A DNA stretch of 64,000 bases from Canna indica (taxonomy: Eukaryota > Streptophyta > Magnoliopsida > Zingiberales > Cannaceae). A model generated the notes under the pieces. The model did not search any database and was not told the origin of the DNA. It saw nothing but the letters and a program-made list of their open reading frames with translations. Location of the stretch: the NCBI GenBank assembly GCA_034359265.1, contig CP136891.1, positions 56,374,501-56,438,500 on the forward strand, given 5' to 3'. Below, in pieces: positions 43,385-54,640 of the stretch. How positions within the stretch are numbered: position 1 is the stretch's first letter; each line of letters opens with the position of its first letter. Made by a program: the position numbers and the translations under genes.

Positions 43385-44701
43385 TATTGGCTTAAGGGTT
43401 TCCCCTAGGCTTCGATATCTATTTTGATGATAACAAACAAGTATTTAATATATGTGTGTGAAGCTTTGAGTTTAGGTTGAGGTTGCGATAAACATGCGAA
43501 CTTCGCTCGGAGATTCACATAAATCGCCAAGAAAGGTTCAGATGCAGATTAAGTAGATTTCTTGTAATATATCCCTAGGATCTCATCCCAAGCCTATTTG
43601 TTAAGTTATCCAAGTCAAAACTTGGTAACAAAACCCATGAAAAAGCGTGTAACAAAGCAAATGTAAAAATCAGCCTCAGCCCAAGTTCGACCAATCGAAC
43701 AAGGCAAAAAAATGGCAGTAGCCATTTTGATCGATCGATCGGTCGATCGAACAAGACCAAAAATTGGCAGTGGCTACTTCAGTCGACCGAACAAGGCCAA
43801 AAACCGGCGGTAGCTAATTCGATCGACAGGACAACAGAGGAGCTAAAATGCAATGAAGTCGGTCGACCATCTGGTCGATCGAACATAGCGGCAGATGGGC
43901 AGAACGCCAGTGGTCGCTGGGCGGTCGATCGGTTAGTCGACCGACGATCGATTGGCAAGCGACCGATCGGCGTCCAACCGGCGAAAAAATGCCCGTTCAA
44001 GAGCCGTTCCGGGGGAGGGGTTATAAATACCACTCACCAACCTTCATTAAACCTTCTTAACCATTGAGATAAGCTTCCAAAGTGTGATTTATGCCTTCTA
44101 AGATTCATTGGCTCGCGCTTGCTTCTCCGATCGATGACTTCTCTCAAGCGCTCATCTTCCCTCAACTCCGACTTCGATTCGATCTCAACGTCTTGTGGAG
44201 TCCGAGGCGTTGAAGGCTTAGAAAAGAGCTCTTAGCCTTGGTTTACTCCTTAGCTATTTTCATTGTAATTTAAATTCTTATTCGAACTTGGTTTTCATTG
44301 ATTAGCTTGCTAAGTGTGCTAGAGTAAACACTTAGGGTTTACTTTGTAGAATTGTGTTTTGCCTAGGTGAATAGGTTTGAGGAGTTCTCAAAGGGTTGAG
44401 AACCGAGTCCTCGGTTGTATTCAAAGGGAAACACAAAGTCTATAAAGGATTTAGTTTGAAATCCTTGGTGTGGAGCCAAGGTAGTGGAGTAGGCGGTTGG
44501 CCGAACCACTATACTTTATTATTGTGTTTGCATTGCTTTGTGTGTTTGCTTATAATTGTGTTTTATACTCGCTAACGAATATCACTTAGTTGCACTTACA
44601 TTTGGTTAAAATTGTAATCGTTTCAAAAAGAAATTGAAGTAGAAGAAAAAAGTAACCCAACACTATTCAACCCCCCTTCTAGTGTGGGCTTTCACTTAAC
44701 A
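43385..44701 (+). repeat. 5' LTR of element C
   Basis: 1317 bp. It contains a TATA box tataaatac at 44022-44030, CpG palindromes such as gatcgatcgatcggtcgatcg (43730-43750) and ggtcgatcggttagtcgacc (43923), and the conserved tail cactattcaaccccccttct. The first TG is changed to TA. Confidence 0.9.
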
Positions 44702-44758
44702 ATTGGTATCAGAGCAAAGTCGTAGGATTAGATTTAACCATCTACCCTACAAGTTAGA

Positions 44759-46862
44759 ATGACTAGTGAAATCCAACTAGCTCAAGGGTCCTCTACTCAT
44801 ACTCCATTGTTCGATGGAAACAACTATGCCTATGGGAAGATACGCATGTATGGCTTCCTACAATCACTAGGCATGGATGTATGGAGAATGATTCAAGTAG
44901 AGTATAAGCAACCAACTAAGGATATGGATGAGTGGGATCAAGATGAGATTAAACTCTTTAATGCAAATGCAAAGGCTGTCAATGCATTATATTGTGGCAT
45001 ATCAATTAATGAGTTTAATAGAATTTTTACTTGTAAGTTTGCATATGAACTTTGGAAAGTCTTAGAGACTACACATGAAGGTACTTCCCAAGTTAAGGAA
45101 TCTAAGATAAACCTAGTCATGTATGATTATGAAATGTTCAAAATGTTATCGCATGAATCTATTGATGCCATGTATGCTCGATTTCAAAATATTACAAATG
45201 GATTAGCTAACCTTGGTAGAGAGATAAGGGAAGAGGAGAAGGTAAGAAAGCTCCTTCGTTCCCTTCCAAAAGCTTGGGAGCCCAAGGTCATCGCAATCAT
45301 GAAAGCAAAGGATACGAGCACCTTGAAGATCACCGAGCTCATTGGGTCTCTCATGACATTTGAGACCCACATGAAGCAATACAAGGAGTAAGATGCTCCC
45401 AAAGGCAAGACCATTGACTTAAAAGCATCACACCGGGGTGAAGAATCCTCATCATCCGAGGAAGAGGCGGATGATTTTGAAGAAATGACAATATTGGCAA
45501 GAAGATTCATGAGCTTCATGAGAGGAGGCACGAGGAAAGGAAGAGGTGGCTACACATGCTTAAATTGTAATAAAACCGGGCATCTAAGGAAGGATTGCCT
45601 ACTTCTCAAAATGGCTTTCGCCTCCAACCCTCATAAGAAAGACAAATACAGGAAGAAGAAGAAGGCGATGATGACTTCTTGGGATGAAAGCGAGTCTTTG
45701 TCAAGTGAAGAAGACTCCAAGAGTGTAAAGGCAAATCTTTGCCTCATGACAAATGACAACGAGGTAAGATTTACTTTTGGTGAGCTTTTATTTACACAAG
45801 AAGAACTAGAAAATGAATTTGATCAAATGCATGATGAATTTAATGCTATTAGGAAGAAGTTTAAAGAGCTTAAAAAGGACAAGAAATCTCTAGAGATTGA
45901 AAATGATAACTTGCTATTTTCATGCAATGCATTAAGGAAAGAAGTAGATACCCTTAAGGAAGAAAAACATGCCCTAGATGATGCTAAGAAAACCTTAGAA
46001 AATGAAAACAAAAAATTAGAGAATGAAAACAAGTACTTAAGTGATCAAGTAGAGCACTTGAATGATAGCATGCTAAGTTTAAAAAAAGAACTCTGTATGC
46101 TAAATGAAAAAAATGACAACCTTACAAAATACCATGCCTAAGGTTGTTCATGCTAGAAAGTCATCAATCAATCATACAAATACAAGAAGAAGAAGAAGGC
46201 GATGATGGCTTCTTGGGATGAAAGCGAGTCTTTGTCAAGTAAAGAAGACTCCAAGAGTGTAAAGGCAAATCTTTGCCTCATGACAAATGATGAATTTAAT
46301 GCTATTAGGAAGAAGTTTAAAGAGCTTAAAAAGGACAACAAATCTCTAGAGATTGAAAATGATAACTTGCTATTTTCATGCAATGCATTAAGGAAAGAAG
46401 TAGATACCCTTAAGGAAGAAAAGCATGCCCTAGATGATGCTAAGAAAACCTTAGAAAATGAAAACAAAAAATTGGAGAATGAAAACAAGTACTTAAGTGA
46501 TCAAGTAGAGCACTTGAATGATAGCATGCTAAGTTTAAAAAAAGAACTCTGCATGCTAAATGAAAAAAATGACAACCTTACAAAATGTCATGCCTAAGAT
46601 TGTTCATGCTAGAAAGTCATCAATCAATCATGCTCATGCACACTTCCATGCTCACACACACAATCCAAGAAAGCTTAATGGAAGTTGCTTTTCAAGTGGT
46701 ATATTTGGCAATATGGCTAGAGATTGTGCACTAAGGAGGAACCCTCATGCTAGATTCACTTGGGTTCCTGAGACGACTAACACTCAAGGACCCAAGAAGG
46801 TTTGGGTACCTAAAATTGTCTCTTCTCCTTTTGTAGATGGAGAAGCATCCTCAAGCAAGTAG
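44759..46862 (+). pseudogene. gag: Gag pseudogene of element C, with internal duplication
   Basis: Starts with ATG 57 bp after the LTR. The first open part (44759-45391) is the UBN2-type capsid domain: LFDGNNYAYGKIRMYGFLQSL, NAKAVNALYCG, YELWKVLETTHEGTSQVKES and LRSLPKAWEPKVIAIMKAKD. After a stop comes 45485-46141 with zinc knuckle CLNCNKTGHLRKDC and a Lys/Glu/Asn-rich coiled coil. The coiled-coil block is duplicated in tandem (45647-46175 and 46176-46627; the second lacks 78 bp). A frameshift then leads to a second knuckle with two Cys lost (CFSSGIFGNMARDC) at about 46680-46740. The product forms virus-like particles in active elements; here broken. Confidence 0.88.
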
Positions 46863-49800
46863 AAGCATATGAATATTCAATAGTGGTTGCTCAAAACACA
46901 TGACATGTGATATTAATCTTTTCGCAACCTTATCAAGCAAAGATGGTGGGAATGTGACATTTGGAGACAATGTAGAAGATAAAATTGTTGGCATTGGTGA
47001 TATAAGTATACTCCCCTACCCACGCATTAAAAATGCCTTACTAGTTGATGGGTTAAAGCTTAATTTGATTAGCATATCTCAATTGTGTGACAATGAATAT
47101 GTAATCATTTTTGAGGCATCTAAATGCATCATTAGAAGCGCACCATCTAATGACATTGTGTTTATTGGAAATAGGCAAGAAAATATTTACACATTAGTTT
47201 TAAATGTTTTGCCTAATCCCCATGTTAGATGCTTGGTTGCCATGGAAAATGATTCTTGGTTGTGGCATAGAAGGCTATGACATGCTAGCATGAGCCTGAT
47301 CCAAGAAATATCTAAGAAGGACTTAGTTAAAGGATTACCTAAGATTAAATTTGAAAAAGACAAACTTCGTGATGCATGTGGGAAACAAGTTAAGTCTTTA
47401 TTTCATAGCATTAATCAAGTAATCACATCCAGAACACTTGAGCTTGTGCACATGGATCTTTTTGGTCCGTGTGACGTAGCTAGTCTAGGTGAAAAACTAT
47501 ATTGTTATGTGCTGGTTGATGGTTTTCCGAGATTTACATGAGTTTTCTTTTTAGCTAAGAAAAATGAAAATTTTGACTTCTTCAAAAAATTTGCTAGAAG
47601 AGTTACAAATGAGAAAGAAATTTCAATTTTGAAAATTAGAAGTGATAATGGAGGAGAATTCAAAAATGAAAAGTTTTCCGAATTTTGTGATGAATTGGGT
47701 ATTGAGCATACCTTTTCTTCCCCTAGGACCCCTCAACAAAATGGAGTGGTTGAGAGGAAGAATAGAACCTTACAAGAGATGGCTAGGACTATGTTTTATG
47801 AAAATAATTTGCCCAAGTACTTCTGGGCCGAAGCCATAAATACCTCTTGTTATGTGCTTAATCGTGTTTTATTGAGATCTAGAATCAAGAAAACACCTTT
47901 TGAGCTTTGGAATGATAAAATACCAAGTGTGGGATGTTTTCATATTTTTGGATGTAAATGCTTTATCTTAAACACTAAGGAGTATTTGGGAAAATTTGAT
48001 TTTAAATCCGATGAAGGTATTTTTCTAGGTTACTCCAATAGTTCTAAGGCATATAGAGTCTATAATCGTAGAACTATGATTGTTGAAGAATCTATGCATG
48101 TTACATTTGATGAAACTAATGATTCTTCTAGAAATATTAAGATTGTGAATGTAGGTGAGGAACTTGAAGAACTCACATTTCATGACAAAGAGGTTGAGGA
48201 TGAAAACAATGAGGAAACTCAACATGAAGAACCCTCATCCTCAACTGTACCTCAAGATGAAGAAGAAGAAGAGGAAGCTCTACCACCTCTCCCCAAAGGG
48301 TATCGATTGATAAGGGATCATCCAATGGATCAAGTCATTGGAGAACCATCAACGGGAGTGATAACACGCTCTAAACTTAAAAATATTTGTCAATATGTAA
48401 CGTTCATATCTCAAGTAGAGCCAAAAAACATTAAAGAAGCAATAGAAGATGAATTTTAGATAATAGCTATGCAAGAAGAACTTAATCAATTTGTTAGGAA
48501 TGAAGTATGAGACTTAGTACCTAGACCTAGCGGACAAACCGTGATTGAGACTAAATGGGTGTTTAGAAACAAGTTAGATGAAGGAGGTTTAGTCATTAGA
48601 AACAAAGTTAGCTAGGTTAGTGGCCCAAGGGTACAATCAAGAAGAATGAATAGATTATAATGAAACTTATGCTCCCGTAGCTAGATTAGATGGCAATTCA
48701 CATGCTTTTAGCTTATGCTAGTTTTAAAGGATTTAAACTTTTTCAAATGGATGTTAAAAGTGCGTTTTTAAATGATTTTATTGATGAAGAAGTTTATGTT
48801 GAACAACCCCCCCCATTTGAAAGTTTTGATTTTCTAAACCATGTTTTTAAGCTTAAAAAGGCTTTATATGACTTAAAACAAGCCCCAAGGGCTTGGTATG
48901 AAAGGCTTTCCACATTTTTGATAGATCAAGGTTTTAGCATCGGAAAAGCCGATGTCTCTTTTTATAAAACATAATGAAAATGATATTTTACTCGTGCAAA
49001 TTTTTGTTGATGATATAATATTTGGTGCTACTAATGAATTGCTTTGTGAGTGGTTTGCAAAGTGCATGCAAGAAGAGTTTTCGATGAGCTTGATGGGAGA
49101 ACTTTCTTTCATGCTTAGTCTCCAAATCAAGCAAACCAACAAAGGAATTTTCATAAATCAAGCTAAATACACAAAGGAGCTCATCAAAAGGTTTGAAATG
49201 AATGAAGCCAAGATAGCTTCTACACCATTGAGCACATCCATCAAGCTTGACAAAGACGAAGATAGTGTCAAAGTAGATGAAAAACGATATCGAGGTATGA
49301 TTGGTAGCATTCTCTATTTAACTACAAGTAGACCCGATATCATGTTTAGTGTTTGTGCATGTGCTAGGTTTCAATCTTGTCCTAGAATGTCTCACTTGAG
49401 TGCAGTCAAACGCATATTGAGATATTTGAAGGGTATGTCTGACTTAGGATTATGGTATTCATGTAATACATCATTTGATTTAATTGTTTTTTCGGATGTT
49501 GATTTTGCCAGGTGTAAAATAAATCGAAAAAGCACTAGTGGGTGTTGTCAATTCCTAGGGATGAGTCTTGTCTCTTGGTTTTCAAAGAAACAAAACTCGA
49601 TTGCACTTTCAACCACCGAAGCGGAATACATCGCTGCGGCTAGTTGTTGTGCACAAGTCCTTTGGATGAAACAGACCCTCTTAGATTATGAACCTAAGTA
49701 TTATTGTATACCTATACATTGTGATAACACTATTGCAATCAACTTAACAAAAAATCTTGTTTTACACTATAGGACCAAGCATATTGATCTAAGACACCAT

Positions 49801-49953
49801 TTTCTTAGGGATAATGTAGCCAAGGGAAATATATTCGTGGAATTCGTATCCACCGACAAACAACTTGCAGATATATTCACAAAACCTTTAGGTGAAGAAA
49901 GCTTTACAAACTTAAGAATGCAATTAGGAATTTGTGCTTTTCCTAGTGGTTAA
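46863..49953 (+). pseudogene. pol: Pol pseudogene of element C (protease, integrase, RT, RNase H)
   Basis: Domains are in Copia order. The protease (about 46875-47200) has NSGCSKHMT where the catalytic Asp is replaced by Asn. The pre-integrase zinc region (47260-47400) has a stop after WLWHRRL. The integrase core (47440-48110) shows the D, D, E residues in HMDLFGP, IRSDNGGEF and NGVVERKNRTL. RT (48480-49200) has FQMDVKSAFLN, LKKALYDLKQAPRAWYERL and FVDDIIFG, with a frameshift near 48950. RNase H (49440-49880) has SDVDFARCKINRKSTSG and LSTTEAEYIAA, then ADIFTKPL. Integrase and RNase H are largely open; the RT N terminus has three stops. No envelope-like frame follows. Confidence 0.9.
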
Positions 49954-50237
49954 AAATGAAAAATATATACATGTCTTTTGAAAAATTGCATTTCATATGG
50001 TATCATCACCCTTATGTATTGCCTTGTAATGGGGCTTTGTGACTTATCAATGTTTGCCTTCTATAGGCTTACATTAATAGGAAGGACTATAGTGGTAGAT
50101 GATACTCGATTTTGTGGCTTTCTTGGTTTTAATGATGAAACTCATTAATAGTTCCTTAGTTATTATCCTTTTTAATTGATGTCAAAAGGGGGAGAAAAAG
50201 AAAGATCACATTTGTTTTATGATGGATATAGATAAGG

Positions 50238-51249
50238 GTCGACCAAACAAGGCAGAAAAATGGTAGTAGCCATTTTGGTCGATCGAACAAGGCCAAAAAT
50301 TGGCAGTGGCTACTTCGGTCGATCGGTTGGTCAACCGAACAAGGCCAAAAATTGGTAGTAGCTAATTCGGTCGACCGGGCAATAGTGGAGCTAAAATGCA
50401 ATGAAGCCAGTTGACCATCCGATCGACCGAACATAGCGGCAGAAGGGCAGAACGCCAGTAGTCGCAGGGCGATCGATCGGTCGGTCAACTGACGATCGAT
50501 CGGCAAGCAACCGATCGGCGTCCAACGGGCGAAAAAACACCTGTTGAAGAGCCGTTCCATGGGAGGGGTTATAAATACCCCTCACCAATCTTCATTAAAC
50601 CTTCTTAACCATTGAGATAAGCTTCCAAAGTGTGATTTGTTCATTCTAAGATTGATTGGGGCTCGCACTTGCTTCTTCGATTGATGACTTCTCTCAAGCG
50701 CTCATCTTCCCTCAACTCCGGCTTCGATTCGATCTCAACGTCTTGTAGAGTTGGAGGCATTGAAGGCTTGGAAAAGAGCTCTTAGCCTTGGTTTACTCCT
50801 TAGCTCTTTTCATTATAATTTTAATTGTTATTCAAACTTGGTTTTCATTGATTAGCTTGCTAGGTGTGCTAGAGTAAACACTTAGGGTTTACTTTGTATA
50901 ATTGTGTTTTGCCTAGGTGAATAGGTTTGAGGAGTTCTCAAAGGGTTGAGAACTGAATCATCGGTTGTATTCAAAGGGAACCACAAAGTCTATAAAGGAT
51001 TTAGTTTGAAATCCTTGGTGTGGAACCAAGGTAGTGGAGTAGGCGGTTGGCCGAACCACTATACGTTATTGTGTTTGCATTCCTTTGTGTGTTTGCTTAT
51101 AATTTTGTTTCATACTCGCTAACGAACATCACTTAGTTGCACTTACGTTTGGTTGAAATTGTAATCGATTCAAAAAGAAATTGAAGTAGAAGGAAAAAGT
51201 AACCCAACACTATTCAACCCCTCATTCTAGTGCAGGCTTTCACTTAACA
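50238..51249 (+). repeat. 3' LTR of element C, 5'-truncated
   Basis: It matches 43683-44701 of the 5' LTR from the gtcgacca...caaggcag motif to CTTAACA, but the first 300 bp are missing and the polypurine tract lies about 40 bp upstream of the junction. A TATA box tataaatacc lies at 50570-50579. The outer end still has the gggac duplication, so the loss happened after insertion. Confidence 0.87.
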
Positions 51250-51254
51250 GGGAC

Positions 51255-53890
51255 TACAACTCCGAAATACCAAAACACAGTGCATGACAACCTACTACAG
51301 ATTCGACTGCGACCCCTAACTAGGACTGCTATGAGATCAATGTAGCTCCTCTACCCTCCAGTCGCATCATTTAAGACCCGGAAGAGTTTCCTAATATAAA
51401 AATCTGTTTTGGTGCAGAGCGTCGAACCCGGGGGTAGTCGAGTCGAGCCTCAGGATCGCCTCGAGTGAAAAGGTATGACTCGGCTAATGGATCATGAAGT
51501 CTATTTGGTTAATTAACTTTCCTTTTATGAAATGATACGTTAAATTAAGTTAACTCGAGTCATGTTATGGGTTGAGTCGGAACCCAAGTCGAGTTTGGGT
51601 TTAGGTCGAGTTCCGGGTATGACTTAAGTGAGCCTTGAGGTCATCTTTGGAAAGATGGTTGAGGGGATAAAATCCCCCTTATGGCAGTCGTGCGACTCAC
51701 CCATTGAGTCGCACAAGGCCGCAAGGGAGAAGAGGAGAAGGAGCAAGGAGGAGGATTGGGGGCTTGGATCGATCCGAAACTCGCGTCGTCTCCGGAAAAT
51801 CTCAAGTCGTCGTCACCCGATCCTTGTTTCTTGGTGATCTAGGTGAGTGGTTAATGTTTAAAAGGTTTGGGGGAGGCGGGTGGGCGAACCCTAGATGATA
51901 GGTTGAGTTCTCGTGATTTTTCCGACGATCCATGATTTCAACGACATGTGTTCACTGTTTTATGAAGTTTCTTGTCGGATCTCACTGTTTTAATCATCGA
52001 TTTGCATGTTCTTGGTGCCGAGTCTTGGGAAAAGTGGAAAGGTCATGCCAAAATTTTCCTCGATTCCCTTGTTAGCAAGAAGGCCCTTAGATGACCTTAT
52101 ATCACTATTTTGATGTAGTTCCTTTGAACATCTTGCGTGTTATGAAGTGAGCCCTCTCTAAAGCCCCTTGAAGTGGCCGAATGAACCCTACAACTCATGA
52201 AGAGGGTTCGGCCAAGGGTGAGGGGAAGATTAAGTAGTTCATTGGTATTTAAATTGTATGCGGAATTGAAGAGGTAAAGGTATAGCTAGAGTCTCCTCCC
52301 TCTTTTCCTACCCCAAGGACCTTGGCCGAGCAAGGTCCTCCTTGCTCATGGTTTGGCCAAGGTTAGGGAGAGGAGGAGAGACTTGCTTTAGATGGAAATT
52401 TCATGATTTTAAGGATCACACATAAAGATATGACAATACTTAGGAAGAACACCAAACTTAGCAAGTAGCTTAATTGATTTTGAATTGTAGAAATGCTAGT
52501 TTTGTAACCATACTTAGCATTAGATCCTTAAACTTTGGATGTTACTATGTTTTGTATTTCATACATGTTATTTAAATTCATTACCTACCTTGCCATGCTA
52601 GATAGCTGCTCCTTATTGTGCTAATATTCCTAAGGTAGTATAAGAATTGTTATGTATAAACATTATGGTCGTATATGATGAATGTTACAATATTTGCACA
52701 TTTTTCTTTGGATTATACATGCTGCCCTAATTATTTTCGGATGGTATTCCAAGGTCGATTCATGGAAATTCTCACCTAAGACAGTGTAGGAGGATAGACA
52801 ACATGTAAGGCGTCATTAGATGATCATAGCATATTTATGGAAACTTAGTTATGAGACGATAACACTTCTATGTCTGCTTGTATACTTTTAGAAACTTAGA
52901 GCTCGTACGTGCATATATATTGAAAGGGTGGCATAAACTGTTGATCCGGTAGCCGGGCATAGGCCAGATACGGGCAAAGGCCCGATGTGTATATATGGAA
53001 ACCCTAGAATATTGATTGTGTAATGTGCTTGAGATGGTCCGCCGAGGGGCGACGAGGTCGGAGATGACCAATGCCCAGCTCGACCAGTTGGGTCTAGAGG
53101 TGCGCCAACGGGCCCTCTAGGTGCCAGATCCCAATTGGGTGGGACTAGCTATCCTTACCCCAGACGGTGTCGAAAGACTAGTGGACCATCCTAATCGACG
53201 GCCCGGGATTGTTTGCTTGCATCTTGAGATGATGTGGCCAATGGCCAGTATGATACTACCTGATATGGTAGGGATGGCGGTAGCCGGGTTATAATTTGAT
53301 GAGAAGGCCCGAGGGCCGGATGCCGAAGGCTTGATATGTCGAGGTAGCAAGTTATCATGTACAATTGATGTTGATGGATCCGTTGAGGGTCTATAGTCGA
53401 ATTAGAAATAAATTTTACCTCCTTGTACATTCCTTTATTGCTTTATATGATATATATGCATGACCGAGGCTTATGTGGAGGTTCATTTGAGCCACTCGCT
53501 GAGTCCCAAGTGGACTCACAATTTATTTCTATTTCTGCAGAGCATGAGCAGTAGCTTGGTGTCGACATGGTGCAGCTGGAGGGCGGAGGTGGTGCCATAT
53601 CTCGTAGCGGCATCCATGAGTCTTAGACTAGTGCCTAGTTATGTTGGTTTTGTTTCTGCACTGACGGTTGTAATTGAAAAGAATTGTAAAACTTGATATT
53701 TGACTATTCGGTTTTGATGTTGATGTTTCTATTTGTTTTGAAAAACTTATATATTGTGACTTGCAAACTTTTATAAAGTATGTTGAGTTTTCTTTCAGTC
53801 GATATGTCTTGGTTTTCTTGATGTTAGTGTAGATAGTAGGCTACAAGGCAAGATGTAGGCCCTGGCCGATCACACTACCCTCAGTTGGTG
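51255..53890. other. Ty3-like element, middle part; no gene recognised
   Basis: LTR- or leader-like DNA without domains. It contains the segment gagtcgagcctcaggatcg (51451), two imperfect hairpins (52175-52213 and 52320-52362, both with ttggccga / tcggccaa arms) and, at 53490-53545, the block gctgagtcccaagtggactcac followed by a splice-acceptor-like ttctgcag. ORFs at 51628-51898 and 53117-53430 are not supported as genes. Confidence 0.5.
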
Positions 53891-54169
53891 TGTGACACGC
53901 CAAGTGCTCTAGCCCACCTCACCGGTCAGGCTTTGCAAAACAAAAACAAACGACAACGGGTGAGTTCAAAGAACTCAGTGAGCGGTTCTACCAACCCCCA
54001 CGAAAAACCAAACATAGCTATGATGCATAAAGCAAAACTCCTGATTCAAGCAGGAGAGGTCACAATGGAGTGACTAGCTAACAGGCCATCTGGCCACCAC
54101 CTGCCCAAAGGCATCAAACACACAAATGGTGAAGATTAACAGGCTTAAGCCTACCATGCCCTAAGGCAA

Positions 54170-54640
54170 CAACACATACTAGGATAATCGGGAAGGCCCT
54201 CCGAGCTTTTCCTAGTTTAAAGAAACTCGTGAGTAATTGGGAAGGCCCTCCGACCTTGCTCCACGAGATGCGTAGGGACAATCGAGATTCGCCCATTCGA
54301 ACTTGCCCCTTTAAGATATCATAGGAGTAATCGGGTCGGCCCTCTGAACTTACCCCTTTAGGATATCACAGGAATAATCGGGTAGGCCCTCCGAACTTAT
54401 TCCTTAAAACCACCTAGGGGATAATCGGGTAGGCCCTCCGAACTTATCCCACAAGGCCAAACCGAAACGATCGGGATTTGCCCATCTGAACTTGTTCCAC
54501 AAAACATACTAGGATAATCGGGAAGGCCCTCCGAACTTATTCTAATATAAAGAAACTCGGGAACAATCGGGAAGGCCCTCCGAATTTGCTCCACTAGACG
54601 CGAAGGAACAATCGGGAATCGCCCATCCGAACTTGTTCCA
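54170..54640. repeat. Tandem array of about ten units of 47 bp
   Basis: The core aatcgggaaggccctccgaa recurs about every 44-50 bp (starts near 54181, 54231, 54276, 54325, 54371, 54418, 54466, 54512, 54562 and 54606). Two or three units carry the variant tcgcccatccgaacttg. It is an LTR-internal minisatellite; the ORF on the minus strand here is repeat translation. Confidence 0.9.

Larger units (their letters stand above)
43385..51249 (+). mobile_element. Sirevirus-like Copia element C with gag and pol
   Basis: The 5' LTR is 43385-44701 (starts TATTGGCTTAAGGG, ends CTTAACA). The primer-binding site tggtatcagagc starts at 44704. Gag lies at 44759-46862, pol to 49953, a polypurine tract caaaagggggagaaaaag at 50183-50200, and a 5'-truncated 3' LTR at about 50238-51249. 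A perfect 5-bp duplication gggac flanks it (43380-43384, 51250-51254). LTR ends and primer site match the A/B family, so C is a related element with pol. Many stops and frameshifts make it inactive. It is inserted in the Ty3-like element. Confidence 0.92.

Noticed and set aside
54114..54594. Minus-strand ORFs in the 47-bp array
   Set aside because: They simply translate the tandem repeat.
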